Part shown: one piece after another, positions 14,767 to 22,811 of the stretch
Numbering within the stretch: position 1 is the stretch's first letter
Layout: each line of letters begins with the position of its first letter
Assembly: GCA_964495935.1 (NCBI GenBank)
Contig: CAZBXQ010000040.1
Coordinates: 1-30,421, forward strand
Length of the DNA stretch: 30,421 bases
Origin: JAJYSO01 sp964495935
GTDB taxonomy: Bacteria; Bacteroidota; Bacteroidia; Flavobacteriales; Flavobacteriaceae
Reading direction: 5' to 3'
The notes under the pieces: model-generated
The model's database searches: none
The model's input: the letters and a program-made list of their open reading frames with translations, nothing else
Told to the model about the DNA's origin: nothing
Made by a program: the position numbers and the translations under genes

Positions 14767-15549
14767 CTACTTCTTATTTGAATCCGTTTTTTTCAATTCT
14801 TGAATCTCGTTTTTGAGCTCTTCAAATAAATTTAAAACCTTGACGCTGTCCAATTGGAAGTCGGTTTTTGAGAACTCTTGTGTGGCAATGCTACACGCAA
14901 ATTCCCAAATCTCTAAAATATCAGATAACGGAATCATATAGGATTTATAAAAATCGTTATCCGGGCATACTTCTATTTCTTCGGAAAGAATTTTTGAAAG
15001 TCGTTTATAAGTAACGCCTTCGCTTCGGGTAATGAACACATACGTTTTTCCTATCTTCAAATCGGTATGGCTTTCCATATATTTTCCGATAATATAAGAG
15101 CCATCAGGATGCGGCGGCATTGAGTCTCCCTCAGCAGGAAATGCCCTGTATTTTCCGGTACTGAGAAAGGGCAAGGAAATGGTTTGTAAGCCTTCTATAT
15201 ACTCGGGATCGGCATACCCATCCAAATACCCCATTGATGCCTTATAAGGGATGATTTCAATCTTATCTTCGCCTTGCACCCCCACTTTAATCGGCAGTAA
15301 TATCCGATTTCCGGGTAACTCCAAAATATCTTTAAGAGGATATTTTTTCAAATTCAGGGAAATCAATAAGTCTATACTGACATTATAGTACCTCGAAATT
15401 TTCTGAAGCAGTTCAAAAGGAGGCTCCGAGGCGCCATCTTCATATTTGGCATACCGTCCTCGGGTGATGATCAAGTCATCAGCTACCCGTTGCTGAGAGT
15501 GACCAAGTTGAGCGCGCAGATAACGTAGGTTTTCTGAGAATAATGACAT
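14767..15549 (-). CDS. XRE/S24 self-cleaving repressor (LexA/CI-like) of the mutagenesis cassette
   Basis: The protein has 260 residues from the ATG at 15549, preferred over the in-frame ATG at 15570 because MSLFSENLRYLR is a normal XRE start. Residues 5-65 form the helix-turn-helix DNA-binding domain (GHSQQRVADDLIITRGRYAK). The C-terminal S24 peptidase domain has Ser143 in AEGDSMPP and Lys182 in VTYKRL as the catalytic dyad. The likely self-cleavage linker is around residues 104-107 (A-S-M-G). Such repressors cleave themselves on RecA filaments after DNA damage. The gene diverges from dinB across a 78-bp spacer with a palindrome (15556-15573), which suggests it represses both itself and the polymerase operon. 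Target control is inferred from arrangement. Confidence 0.88.
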   Translation of the reverse strand: MSLFSENLRYLRAQLGHSQQRVADDLIITRGRYAKYEDGASEPPFELLQKISRYYNVSIDLLISLNLKKYPLKDILELPGNRILLPIKVGVQGEDKIEIIPYKASMGYLDGYADPEYIEGLQTISLPFLSTGKYRAFPAEGDSMPPHPDGSYIIGKYMESHTDLKIGKTYVFITRSEGVTYKRLSKILSEEIEVCPDNDFYKSYMIPLSDILEIWEFACSIATQEFSKTDFQLDSVKVLNLFEELKNEIQELKKTDSNKK

Positions 15550-15555
15550 TGATAT

Positions 15556-15573
15556 TATTTGTAGCAACAAATA
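15556..15573. promoter_or_regulatory. Candidate operator between S24 repressor and dinB
   Basis: TATTTGT (15556-15562) and ACAAATA (15567-15573) form a perfect 7-bp palindrome with the spacer AGCA. It lies in the divergent spacer, 7 bp upstream of the repressor ATG, and is the natural place for the repressor's operator. A Bacteroidetes-type -7 element TAATTTTG (TAnnTTTG) lies at 15599-15606 in the dinB direction, although I find no good -33 box. AGGAAG just before the dinB ATG is a usable ribosome-binding site. Confidence 0.55.
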
Positions 15574-15627
15574 TAAAACAATTAGCTATAAATAATAGTA
15601 ATTTTGAACCGTAAAAATTAAGGAAGA

Positions 15628-16767
15628 ATGGAACGAACGATTGTACATTGTGATTTAGATACCTTTTTTGTTTCGGTTGAACGTCTCTTAAATAGTGCGC
15701 TTATAGGGAAACCCGTGTTAATTGGCGGGAACTCCAATCGGAGTGTGGTGGCCTCGTGCAGTTATGAAGCCCGAAAATTCGGCGTGCATTCTGCAATGCC
15801 GATGCGATTGGCCAGACAACTTTGTCCTGAGGCCATTTTAGTTCACGGCGATCACGATTTGTATAGCAAATATTCCAACATCGTTACGGAAATTATCGAA
15901 GAGCAAATACCTGTGGTAGAGAAAGCTTCTATTGATGAACACTATTTGGATATGACGGGAATGGATAAGTTTTTCGGAACGTGGAAACTAACAAAAGAGC
16001 TCCGACAAGATATTATCAAAGAAACGGGATTGCCCATTTCATTTGGTCTTTCGGTCAATAAAACGGTGAGCAAAATAGCAACGGGCGAAGCCAAGCCCAG
16101 TGGAGAAAAAAAAATAAAGAGCGGTACGGAAAAACCTTTTTTGGCACCGTTATCCATTCGAAAAATCCCCGGTATTGGTCCAAAGACTTATCCATTACTG
16201 CGCAATATGGGTATCTCCCACATTTATACCTTACAGCAGATGAATGTTTTGACGATGAGACAGGTTTTAGGTAAAAATGGTGTCAATATCTGGAACAAAG
16301 CAAACGGTATAGACCACACTGCGGTTGTACCGTTTTGCGAGCAAAAAAGTATGAGTAAGGAAACCACCTTTGAACAAGATACCATTGATATGGATTTATT
16401 AAGACGGGTGGTATTTTCAATGATAGATGAACTGGCTTTTGAGCTGCGTCAAGAAGGCAGGTTGACTTCCTGTATTACCTTAAAAATTAGATATAGTAAT
16501 TTTGATACCCATACGACTCAGGCGAAACTTCCGTTTACAGCCTCGGAAACGGCTATTTCTCGGAAGGCATTTCAGTTATTCGATAAGCTGTTCAGCCGGA
16601 GGATGCTCATTAGGCTTATCGGCGTAAAATTTAGTAATTTGATAGCAGGATCCTATCAGATGAATTTGTTTGATGATACACGCAAGGAAATCGACCTGTC
16701 CAATGCAGTGGATAAAATCAGAAAACGATACGGCTATCGATCTGTAATAAGGGGGGTAACAATTTAA
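15628..16767 (+). CDS. dinB: DNA polymerase IV (Y-family, translesion)
   Basis: This 379-residue error-prone polymerase copies past damaged bases. The catalytic acids are present: Asp9 in HCDLDTFF, and Asp103-Glu104 in ASIDEHYLD. Phe14 fits the steric-gate position. The helix-hairpin-helix region IRKIPGIGPKTYPLL lies at about 177-191, followed by the little-finger domain. QMNLF (344-348) is a good beta-clamp-binding motif, placed about 30 residues before the C-terminus rather than at the tip. Being catalytically intact, it differs from ImuB, the inactive Y-family member of classical mutagenesis cassettes. It is the first gene of the damage-response operon: a regulator diverges upstream and the dnaE-type gene follows after 14 bp. 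Confidence 0.95.
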   Translation: MERTIVHCDLDTFFVSVERLLNSALIGKPVLIGGNSNRSVVASCSYEARKFGVHSAMPMRLARQLCPEAILVHGDHDLYSKYSNIVTEIIEEQIPVVEKASIDEHYLDMTGMDKFFGTWKLTKELRQDIIKETGLPISFGLSVNKTVSKIATGEAKPSGEKKIKSGTEKPFLAPLSIRKIPGIGPKTYPLLRNMGISHIYTLQQMNVLTMRQVLGKNGVNIWNKANGIDHTAVVPFCEQKSMSKETTFEQDTIDMDLLRRVVFSMIDELAFELRQEGRLTSCITLKIRYSNFDTHTTQAKLPFTASETAISRKAFQLFDKLFSRRMLIRLIGVKFSNLIAGSYQMNLFDDTRKEIDLSNAVDKIRKRYGYRSVIRGVTI

Positions 16768-16781
16768 AATTTATCTGGGAT

Positions 16782-19721
16782 ATGCTACTCAATCTACACA
16801 GCTATTATAGTCTGAGATATGGAACAATGGGCATTGAAACACTCATTGAAAATCTTCGCACCTATGGTTATGACACGGCCGTATTGACCGATATCAACAA
16901 TTCATCGGCAACCCTTGATTTTATTAAACAATGTAAAAAGGCAGAGATCAATGGATTGGCAGGAATGGAATTCCGAAACGATAACCAGCTTGTGTACATA
17001 GGAATTGCCAAAAACGAACAGGGATTTAAAGAATTGAATGAGTTGATGACCGAGGCCAATCGCACTAAATCGGCTTTACCCACAATTGCGCCGGAATTTC
17101 AAAATGTATTTGTTGTTTATCCTTTCAACAGCATTAAAGAAACGGCATTAAAAGACAATGAATTTATCGGTGTACGCCCACAGGAAATCAATCGGTTTAT
17201 AATGACGCCCAGAAAGTATGGAGACCGTTATGTAATATTACATTCTATTTCATTCAGGAAAACTGATTTTCAATTACACAAGCAATTACGAGCTATTGAC
17301 AACAATATTCTTATTTCCCAATTGCCCCCGGAGCAAATTGGAAAGGAAACGGAATTTTTTATCAGTGAATCGGCATTATTGAAAGTTTATGAACGTGTAC
17401 CACAACTCATAGAAAACACTAAACGTCTGCTGGCTGAATGCAGTTTTGATTTCGATTTCAGAAGCATCAAAAACAAGATAACCTTTACCGGAAATAGATA
17501 TGATGACAAACAGTTATTGTATAAATATGCGATGGATGGCTTTGTAAGGAGATATGGAAAAGATAACAGAGAAGCCAAAGAACGTGTCTTAAAGGAATTG
17601 GATATCATCGACAAACTTAATTTCTCAAGCTATTTCTTAATCACAGACGATATATGTAGATATGCCCGAAGCCGAAATTTTCATTATGTGGGACGGGGAA
17701 GCGGAGCCAACAGCATTGTAGCGTATTGCTTAGGGATTACCGATGTATGCCCGATTGAGCTGAATCTCTATTTTGAACGTTTCCTCAATCCGAAAAGAAA
17801 AAGTCCTCCCGATTTTGACATTGATTTTTCGTGGCGTGACCGTGATGAAATGTACGATTATATTTTTAAGCGTTATCAAAGTGAACATACTGCCTTAATG
17901 GGGGCAATGGGTACGTTTCGGGACCGCTCCATTATCCGTGAACTGGGCAAAGTTTATGGTTTGCCGAAAAGTGAGATTGATCGACTGATTCGTGAGCCTC
18001 AAAATATGCTCAATAAAAATGAGGTGACCCATACTATTTTGTCCGTTTACAATCAGATGGTTGATTTCCCGAACCAACGAACGATACATGCTTCGGGCGT
18101 TCTGATTTCTGAGAAGCCACTCACTTGCTATTCTGCTTTGGACTACCCGCCAAAGGGATTGCCGACAGTACAGTTCGATATGTACGTAGCAGAGGATATT
18201 GGCTTTGAAAAATTTGATATTCTGTCCCAAAGGGGTATCGGCCATATTGGGGATTGTCGGGAATTAATCAAGCAGAACAAAGGTGAAACGGTAGATACTT
18301 CAGACCCCAAACATTTTTTTACTGATCCCTTAATTGCCGAGCAATTGCGTTCTGCCAATACCGTAGGCTGTTTTTATATCGAAAGCCCGGCAATGCGTCA
18401 GCTTATCAGCAAACTGCAATGCGATGATTATTTGACATTGGTTGCCGCAAGTTCCATTATCCGACCCGGCGTAGCGAGTTCCGGAATGATGCAGGCTTTC
18501 ATCGAGCGTCATCACAATCCCGATAAGGTCGAATATATACATCCGGAATTCAAAGAGCAACTGGAAGATACCTACGGCGTTATGGTTTATCAAGAAGACG
18601 TGATGAAAATAGGGCATCACTTCGGTGGATTGGACTTGGCAGACGCTGATGTACTCCGCAGAATGATGAGTGGGAAATACCGCAACGTAAACCATCTGGG
18701 AGAGATCGAAGAAAAATATTTCAGTAACTGTCGGACAAAAGGCTATCCCGATGAAGTGGCAAAAGAAGTCTGGCGACAAATGAAATCCTTTGCAGGGTAT
18801 AGTTTTAACAAAGCTCATAGTGCTTCCTTTGCCGTAGAGAGTTATCAAAGTTTATTCTTGAAAACGTATTACCCTTTGGAATTTATAGTGTCTGTGCTGA
18901 ATAATTATGGCGGATTTTACGCTCGTGAAGTTTATATTAATGAAGCAAAGAAAGCAGGCGGGAATATCTGCCTGCCCAGTGTGAATAAAAGTGTTTATAA
19001 TACCTCCATAGATGGGCGTGATATATTCTTGGGCTTTGATTGTTTGTTAAACCTTGAAAGTAGCCTTGCAAAACTTATTCCCAAAGAAAGACAACGTAAT
19101 GGAGAGTATACGGGGCTTGAAAACTTCAATTTGCGGACAAAAGCAGGATTAGAGCAAATCGTTATCCTTATACGTAGCGGTGCATTTCGTTTTTTGAGTG
19201 TCGGAAAAAAAGAATTGCTTTGGGAGGCTCATTTATTGCTGAACAAAAGCAGAGCCAGTCATACACAAATAGAGCAACTGTTTCCCAATACCATCGCACA
19301 ACCACAGTTACCGGTATTTGTAAGGGATGAATTGGAAGATCTTTACGATGAAATCGAGCTATTGGGGTTTCCCGTATCGGGGAGTATGTTTGATCTTGCC
19401 AAATCCGGTTACCTGGGTAATGTTACTGCCAAAACATTGGCTTCCTTTCATGGTCAAATTGTAAGGATAGTCGCCCATTTAGTGACGTATAAAACCGTGC
19501 GGACAAAGAACAAAAAAATTATGAAATTCGGCACTTTCTTGGATATTAATGGAGATTTTATTGATACTGTACATTTTGCTCAAAGCTTAAGAAGATTCCC
19601 AATTCGAGGCAAAGGATTGTATCTTATTGAAGGGAAAGTAGTGGTAGACTACGGTTGTGCATCGATAGAAGTAAGACGCTGTGCCATGATGCCAATTAAA
19701 CCTGACCCGCGAAGCACTTAA
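16782..19721 (+). CDS. DnaE-type DNA polymerase III alpha subunit (error-prone, DnaE2/ImuC-like)
   Basis: This 979-residue C-family polymerase has a PHP domain at the N-terminus, beginning LNLHSYYSLRYGTMG. The palm carries GRGSGANSIVAYCLG, the metal-binding pair in PDFDID (343-348) and a third Asp near 479 in EKFDILS. Finger regions such as GVMVYQEDVMKIGHHFGG and SFNKAHSASFAVESYQS follow. A C-terminal OB-fold starts around 895 (GQIVRIVAHLVTY). At 979 residues it is shorter than replicative DnaE (about 1160) and lacks the terminal tau-binding region, as DnaE2/ImuC enzymes do. It is co-transcribed with dinB. The expected role is extension from lesions bypassed by DinB, giving damage-induced mutagenesis. 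This arrangement is a two-polymerase mutasome carried by the ICE. Confidence 0.92.
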   Translation: MLLNLHSYYSLRYGTMGIETLIENLRTYGYDTAVLTDINNSSATLDFIKQCKKAEINGLAGMEFRNDNQLVYIGIAKNEQGFKELNELMTEANRTKSALPTIAPEFQNVFVVYPFNSIKETALKDNEFIGVRPQEINRFIMTPRKYGDRYVILHSISFRKTDFQLHKQLRAIDNNILISQLPPEQIGKETEFFISESALLKVYERVPQLIENTKRLLAECSFDFDFRSIKNKITFTGNRYDDKQLLYKYAMDGFVRRYGKDNREAKERVLKELDIIDKLNFSSYFLITDDICRYARSRNFHYVGRGSGANSIVAYCLGITDVCPIELNLYFERFLNPKRKSPPDFDIDFSWRDRDEMYDYIFKRYQSEHTALMGAMGTFRDRSIIRELGKVYGLPKSEIDRLIREPQNMLNKNEVTHTILSVYNQMVDFPNQRTIHASGVLISEKPLTCYSALDYPPKGLPTVQFDMYVAEDIGFEKFDILSQRGIGHIGDCRELIKQNKGETVDTSDPKHFFTDPLIAEQLRSANTVGCFYIESPAMRQLISKLQCDDYLTLVAASSIIRPGVASSGMMQAFIERHHNPDKVEYIHPEFKEQLEDTYGVMVYQEDVMKIGHHFGGLDLADADVLRRMMSGKYRNVNHLGEIEEKYFSNCRTKGYPDEVAKEVWRQMKSFAGYSFNKAHSASFAVESYQSLFLKTYYPLEFIVSVLNNYGGFYAREVYINEAKKAGGNICLPSVNKSVYNTSIDGRDIFLGFDCLLNLESSLAKLIPKERQRNGEYTGLENFNLRTKAGLEQIVILIRSGAFRFLSVGKKELLWEAHLLLNKSRASHTQIEQLFPNTIAQPQLPVFVRDELEDLYDEIELLGFPVSGSMFDLAKSGYLGNVTAKTLASFHGQIVRIVAHLVTYKTVRTKNKKIMKFGTFLDINGDFIDTVHFAQSLRRFPIRGKGLYLIEGKVVVDYGCASIEVRRCAMMPIKPDPRST

Positions 19722-20014
19722 TTTTTAGCGTTCCTATAGTTCTCTTCCAAAATGCTGAGGATATCACTTTCTTTATAGATGATTTTACCACCAATCCGAA
19801 TATAAGGTAATAGGGAGTCATCACGGTATTGTTGCAAAGTCCGTTTACTGATATGGAGCATTTCACAAACTTCTTCGCCGGAAAGATAAATTTCTCCATT
19901 CATTACCGGTCGGTAATTCTTTAGAATTTCCTCAATGCGTTCTCTCAATTGTGATAACATCTTCTGGTTCGCATTGATTTCCTTATTCTCATTGGTCCAT
20001 AAATCCATCATCAT
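19718..20014 (-). CDS. HTH_17-type DNA-binding protein (excisionase/Xis2-like), second of a pair
   Basis: It has about 98 residues from the ATG at 20014; three ATG codons in a row occur there, and an earlier frame start at 20056 lies deeper inside the neighbouring gene. A coiled helical N-terminus (MLSQLRERIEEILKNY) precedes a MerR/HTH_17-like winged helix: LSGEEVCEMLHISKRTLQQYR, then a wing with PYIRIGGKIIYKESDI. Such small proteins act as excisionases or regulators, like Xis2c/Xis2d of CTnDOT, which control excision and tra expression. Its start overlaps the end of the first HTH gene by 26 nt and the last bases of the dnaE-type gene lie convergent at 19721, overlapping by 4 nt. Confidence 0.75.
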   Translation of the reverse strand: MMMDLWTNENKEINANQKMLSQLRERIEEILKNYRPVMNGEIYLSGEEVCEMLHISKRTLQQYRDDSLLPYIRIGGKIIYKESDILSILEENYRNAKN

Positions 20015-20300
20015 CCATATTAGGCGACCGTCCGGCTTCAAGTAAAGCTCGAACATCTGAATATTTAAAATAATTCTTGCGGTTCAGTTTAGAATAAGAT
20101 AGCCATCCTTTATCCTTATAAGTCTGTAGTGTGCGTTTACTAATATTCATCATCAAGCAGACTTCCTGATTATCAAGCCACTTTTCTTTTTTGAAAATAG
20201 GCGAATATTTATCCACGGCTTTTTCTGTCATGGCTAACAACTCCTGCAATTCTGCTTTCATTTCGGTTAAGGTAGACTTTTCTATTGCGATAACTTCCAT
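19989..20300 (-). CDS. HTH_17-type DNA-binding protein (excisionase/Xis2-like), first of a pair
   Basis: This 103-residue protein has a helical N-terminus (EMKAELQELLAMTEKAVDKY), then a winged helix LDNQEVCLMMNISKRTLQTYK with wing SKLNRKNYFKYSDV. It is a paralogue in layout of the downstream HTH gene: both share the EVCxMxxISKRTLQxY core. The C-terminal tail (SPNMDDDGFMDQ) is acidic. Its start codon is embedded in the left arm of an 8-bp inverted repeat (20292-20299), a plausible autoregulatory site. By analogy with CTnDOT, a role in excision or control of the tra operon is likely. Confidence 0.78.
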   Translation of the reverse strand: MEVIAIEKSTLTEMKAELQELLAMTEKAVDKYSPIFKKEKWLDNQEVCLMMNISKRTLQTYKDKGWLSYSKLNRKNYFKYSDVRALLEAGRSPNMDDDGFMDQ

Positions 20301-20326
20301 AACTTATTTTTTGGTTTGTGGAAGTT
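20292..20326. promoter_or_regulatory. Inverted repeat across the start of the first HTH gene
   Basis: AACTTCCA (20292-20299) and TGGAAGTT (20319-20326) are perfect reverse complements, 19 bp apart. The left arm overlaps the ATG (complement of 20298-20300). It could be an operator or an mRNA hairpin hiding the start codon. Confidence 0.45.
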
Positions 20327-20448
20327 GAAGATATTAAGAGTTCTGATAGGATTGAACAGCAGTGTTTCAATGCGCTTTAAAAGGCAGTGTTTGGCTATTT
20401 ATAAAAATAAGTGGTGTGAAGTGAAGAAACCTATATATCGAAGTGGTC

Positions 20449-20736
20449 TTAATTTACCTCTCGCATCTCTACTTTTTCTTGATTGTTGTCCCCCTCCTTT
20501 TTCATTTGAAAGTGCGACCAGATAAAAACGAGTCCGATGATGATTAAAATATAAGCAATCCATTTTCCCAGACGTTCAATAAACCGTATAACCAGTGAAG
20601 ATTCGTAGCTTGAAAAGCCTTCAGCACCCGTCATACTCCTTCGATAGAACTTTCTGCGGCCTATCCAATAAATAAGCACTATCCCTATCACAACAGGAGT
20701 GATTCCCATGACTAATTCAAAAGTACCCTCATCCAT
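20449..20736 (-). CDS. Small two-TM membrane protein
   Basis: This 95-residue protein has a periplasm-facing or cytoplasmic start MDEGTFELVMG, a first membrane span (about 8-26, VMGITPVVIGIVLIYWIG), a basic loop RRKFYRRS and a second span (about 56-76, GKWIAYILIIIGLVFIW), then a charged tail. I recognise no family. It lies beyond the terminator of the tra operon, in the same direction, so it may have its own promoter or depend on read-through. An entry-exclusion or mating accessory role is only a guess from location. Confidence 0.7.
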   Translation of the reverse strand: MDEGTFELVMGITPVVIGIVLIYWIGRRKFYRRSMTGAEGFSSYESSLVIRFIERLGKWIAYILIIIGLVFIWSHFQMKKEGDNNQEKVEMREVN

Positions 20737-20805
20737 ACGAATTGAATAAACAGGTTGTTTTTAGTAAATTTAATCAAAACTTTTTATTCCAAAGATTGAA
20801 GAACA

Positions 20806-20832
20806 AAAAATCGGCCTGTACAGCCGATTTTT
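20806..20832 (-). terminator. Intrinsic terminator of the tra operon
   Basis: AAAAATCGGC (20806-20815) pairs perfectly with GCCGATTTTT (20823-20832) across the loop CTGTACA. On the minus strand it ends in a T run and lies 19 bp after the traQ stop. It could work in both directions. Confidence 0.9.
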
Positions 20833-20850
20833 GCCCACCCATTTTTTCTC

Positions 20851-21300
20851 CTAATCTTTATTATTAAACTGAAAGCTCACTTTCTCTTCATTTTCAGAAT
20901 TGTCTGATATCCAGATATCAAAGGACTGCGTTACAGTAGAAGTTGAGGTATAATACAACCGGAATTCTTCTTCTGAAAGCAGATATAAATCATTGGGTTG
21001 ATACGGGGGCTCATCATAATATTGAAGAGTGCCTTCCCCGTCAAACTGAAAATACCGGAGGTAATATTCAGTACCCTCATAATCTCCTGATCGTTGGATA
21101 GAAATTTTTATTTCTACGGTCTGTCCTAAAGAAATCTCTTTAGGAACCGGCATTAAATTAACCTCAAACGGGAAGTCGTTTTGTACTTCGAGTTGATCGT
21201 CGCTACTGCAAGATAGCATTGTTATCAGGATGAATAAAGGGACGAAAAGCGCTCTTGCTGGCAATCCGCCAAAATTGAATGTTTTACTTATTGTTTTCAT
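20851..21300 (-). CDS. traQ: Conjugative transposon lipoprotein TraQ (DUF3872-like)
   Basis: This 149-residue lipoprotein has a hydrophobic signal ending in the lipobox ITMLSC with Cys31, then an acidic mature protein with a beta-sandwich look (NLMPVPKEISLGQTVEIKIS, YYLRYFQFDGEGTL, SFDIWISDN). This matches TraQ/DUF3872 proteins of Bacteroides-type conjugative elements. It is the last gene of the operon before the terminator and follows traO directly after 10 bp; the usual traP primase gene between them is absent. Its precise role in mating is not known. Confidence 0.8.
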   Translation of the reverse strand: MKTISKTFNFGGLPARALFVPLFILITMLSCSSDDQLEVQNDFPFEVNLMPVPKEISLGQTVEIKISIQRSGDYEGTEYYLRYFQFDGEGTLQYYDEPPYQPNDLYLLSEEEFRLYYTSTSTVTQSFDIWISDNSENEEKVSFQFNNKD

Positions 21301-21310
21301 TGTCTTCCAT

Positions 21311-21871
21311 TTAAAAATTAAATCGCAATCCGACTCCAGCAGTAGGTCGAAATTGTTCCAAATCAGTTCCCCACAAAGCTTTTATTCTTCCTTGAAGGGA
21401 AAGTACAAGCCAGTCGGATAAATAGGTTTCTAAGCTGAGTCTTCCACCGGCTCCATAAAGGAAATTATCCTCTCTAAGTACTTTAGCACCATCATCAAGT
21501 ATTTCTTTTCCCTGGTTAATGGTTTCGTAACCAACTACCCCTTTTATTCCGGCATTCAACGTAAAACGTTTACGCCAATCTCCTAACAGAAAGAAGCTAT
21601 AACCACCTTCAGCCGTATAGGTTTCTCGCGGAATGTAAACCTCTTTATAGTCGTGATATTGATGGGTATATTCCAACGCCCAAAGTTGATAATTCCCATT
21701 TTTACCGTTTATGGTCATCCCAATATTGAGATAATAATCATTACTGATTTTTTCATTTGACAATGCACCTGCATTGATTTCCAACCCCTTTTGTTTGGGC
21801 AACATTCGTTGCGCTTGAATGCTCGTCATACTTAATAGAATGAGCATTACGGTATAGATATACTTTTTCAT
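21311..21871 (-). CDS. traO: Conjugal transfer protein TraO
   Basis: This 186-residue protein has a signal peptide (about 1-20, cleavage after SIQA). The mature part is made of alternating beta strands ending in RPTAGVGLRFNF, a terminal Phe typical of an outer-membrane beta-barrel. Family features include KGLEINAG, GYSFFLLGDWRKRFTLNAG and NFLYGAGGRLSLETYLSDWL. TraO proteins of Bacteroidetes conjugative elements are about this long and are thought to be part of the outer-membrane side of the mating apparatus. It lies between traN and traQ. Confidence 0.88.
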   Translation of the reverse strand: MKKYIYTVMLILLSMTSIQAQRMLPKQKGLEINAGALSNEKISNDYYLNIGMTINGKNGNYQLWALEYTHQYHDYKEVYIPRETYTAEGGYSFFLLGDWRKRFTLNAGIKGVVGYETINQGKEILDDGAKVLREDNFLYGAGGRLSLETYLSDWLVLSLQGRIKALWGTDLEQFRPTAGVGLRFNF

Positions 21872-21892
21872 ATGGTACAGATTTAGGGATAG

Positions 21893-22783
21893 TTAAAATT
21901 TTAGGTGCATATCATCGATTGAAAGGGCTTTTATTAGAACCGAATTTTCAACCTGCAAGCTTTTTTGTCGGCCTCCGTTTTTCTCAAAAATCTCAACCTT
22001 TAGTACTTTGTCATCTGTCAATGTGAATTGATCCAGTAAGAAGATGTTTTGATCGGTATGCTTGCTTGCCACTTTGGTAAGGGGCTTATAAATTCGTAAG
22101 GGCGTGATCGACTTCTCCTGTGCTACGGTGCGTTTTGCCACCTTTTTATCCACCACTTTGAAGTTGATAAAATCAATTTGAAAAGGCACGTTACTCTTGT
22201 TGCGTAGTTCGGTATGGAAATAATATTTACCATTATGCACATATAGGCCTTTAAGCAAAAATTGGATACCGTATTTTTTGGCTCCGATATGCCGGATGAC
22301 TTTTTTGTTCTTTTTGTAAATGGTTTCCATAATTAAACCGGTTAGCGAAGGAGAATAATCTCCGAGTTCTTCAAAATGCACATCATTACCCTTGGCTTTG
22401 TCTGCCTTCTCTTGCATTGTCAAAAGGTCATAACTCAGGGCTTGGGGAGAAGGACTATAAGAAACCTGAAAGCTATAAAAACGGCCGTCATTGGTGATTA
22501 CGGAAAAGTTGGTTTCCGGTTTAAAATCCTTCACCGATGCTTTTACCCGTAGAACGTTTTCTGCTTCTTCAGCTTTTCCGGCAATCAAATATTCGCTTCC
22601 TAAATCCACATAGCGGATCGTTGTTGGAAAAATTAGATGAGAAGTTTTGTTGTAGGTGATTTCCATTTGATAGGGCTCTATTTTTCCCAGTTTGAGCGAT
22701 TCTTGGGGAGTTTGTGCTAAGGAGGACGCCATGGTCCCGACGGATAGGGCAATCGCCCAGATGATTTTTAATTGATTTTTCAT
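21893..22783 (-). CDS. traN: Conjugative transposon protein TraN (DUF4138)
   Basis: This 296-residue protein has a cleavable signal (about 1-24, ending SSLAQ). The mature protein shows TraN features: THLIFPTTIRYVDLGSEYLIA, FSVITNDGRFYSFQVSYS, and a C-terminal beta domain with FLLKGLYVHNGKYYFHTELR. It is probably the VirB9-like periplasmic/outer-membrane component of the type IV secretion channel, partnering TraM. It starts 28 bp after traM. Confidence 0.9.
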   Translation of the reverse strand: MKNQLKIIWAIALSVGTMASSLAQTPQESLKLGKIEPYQMEITYNKTSHLIFPTTIRYVDLGSEYLIAGKAEEAENVLRVKASVKDFKPETNFSVITNDGRFYSFQVSYSPSPQALSYDLLTMQEKADKAKGNDVHFEELGDYSPSLTGLIMETIYKKNKKVIRHIGAKKYGIQFLLKGLYVHNGKYYFHTELRNKSNVPFQIDFINFKVVDKKVAKRTVAQEKSITPLRIYKPLTKVASKHTDQNIFLLDQFTLTDDKVLKVEIFEKNGGRQKSLQVENSVLIKALSIDDMHLKF

Positions 22784-22811
22784 TGTAAATTTATTTTGGA
22801 GTTAAAATGCT

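Noticed and set aside
18330..18848. 172-codon minus-strand open frame opposite the dnaE-type gene
   Set aside because: Antisense shadow of conserved polymerase sequence with no domain of its own.
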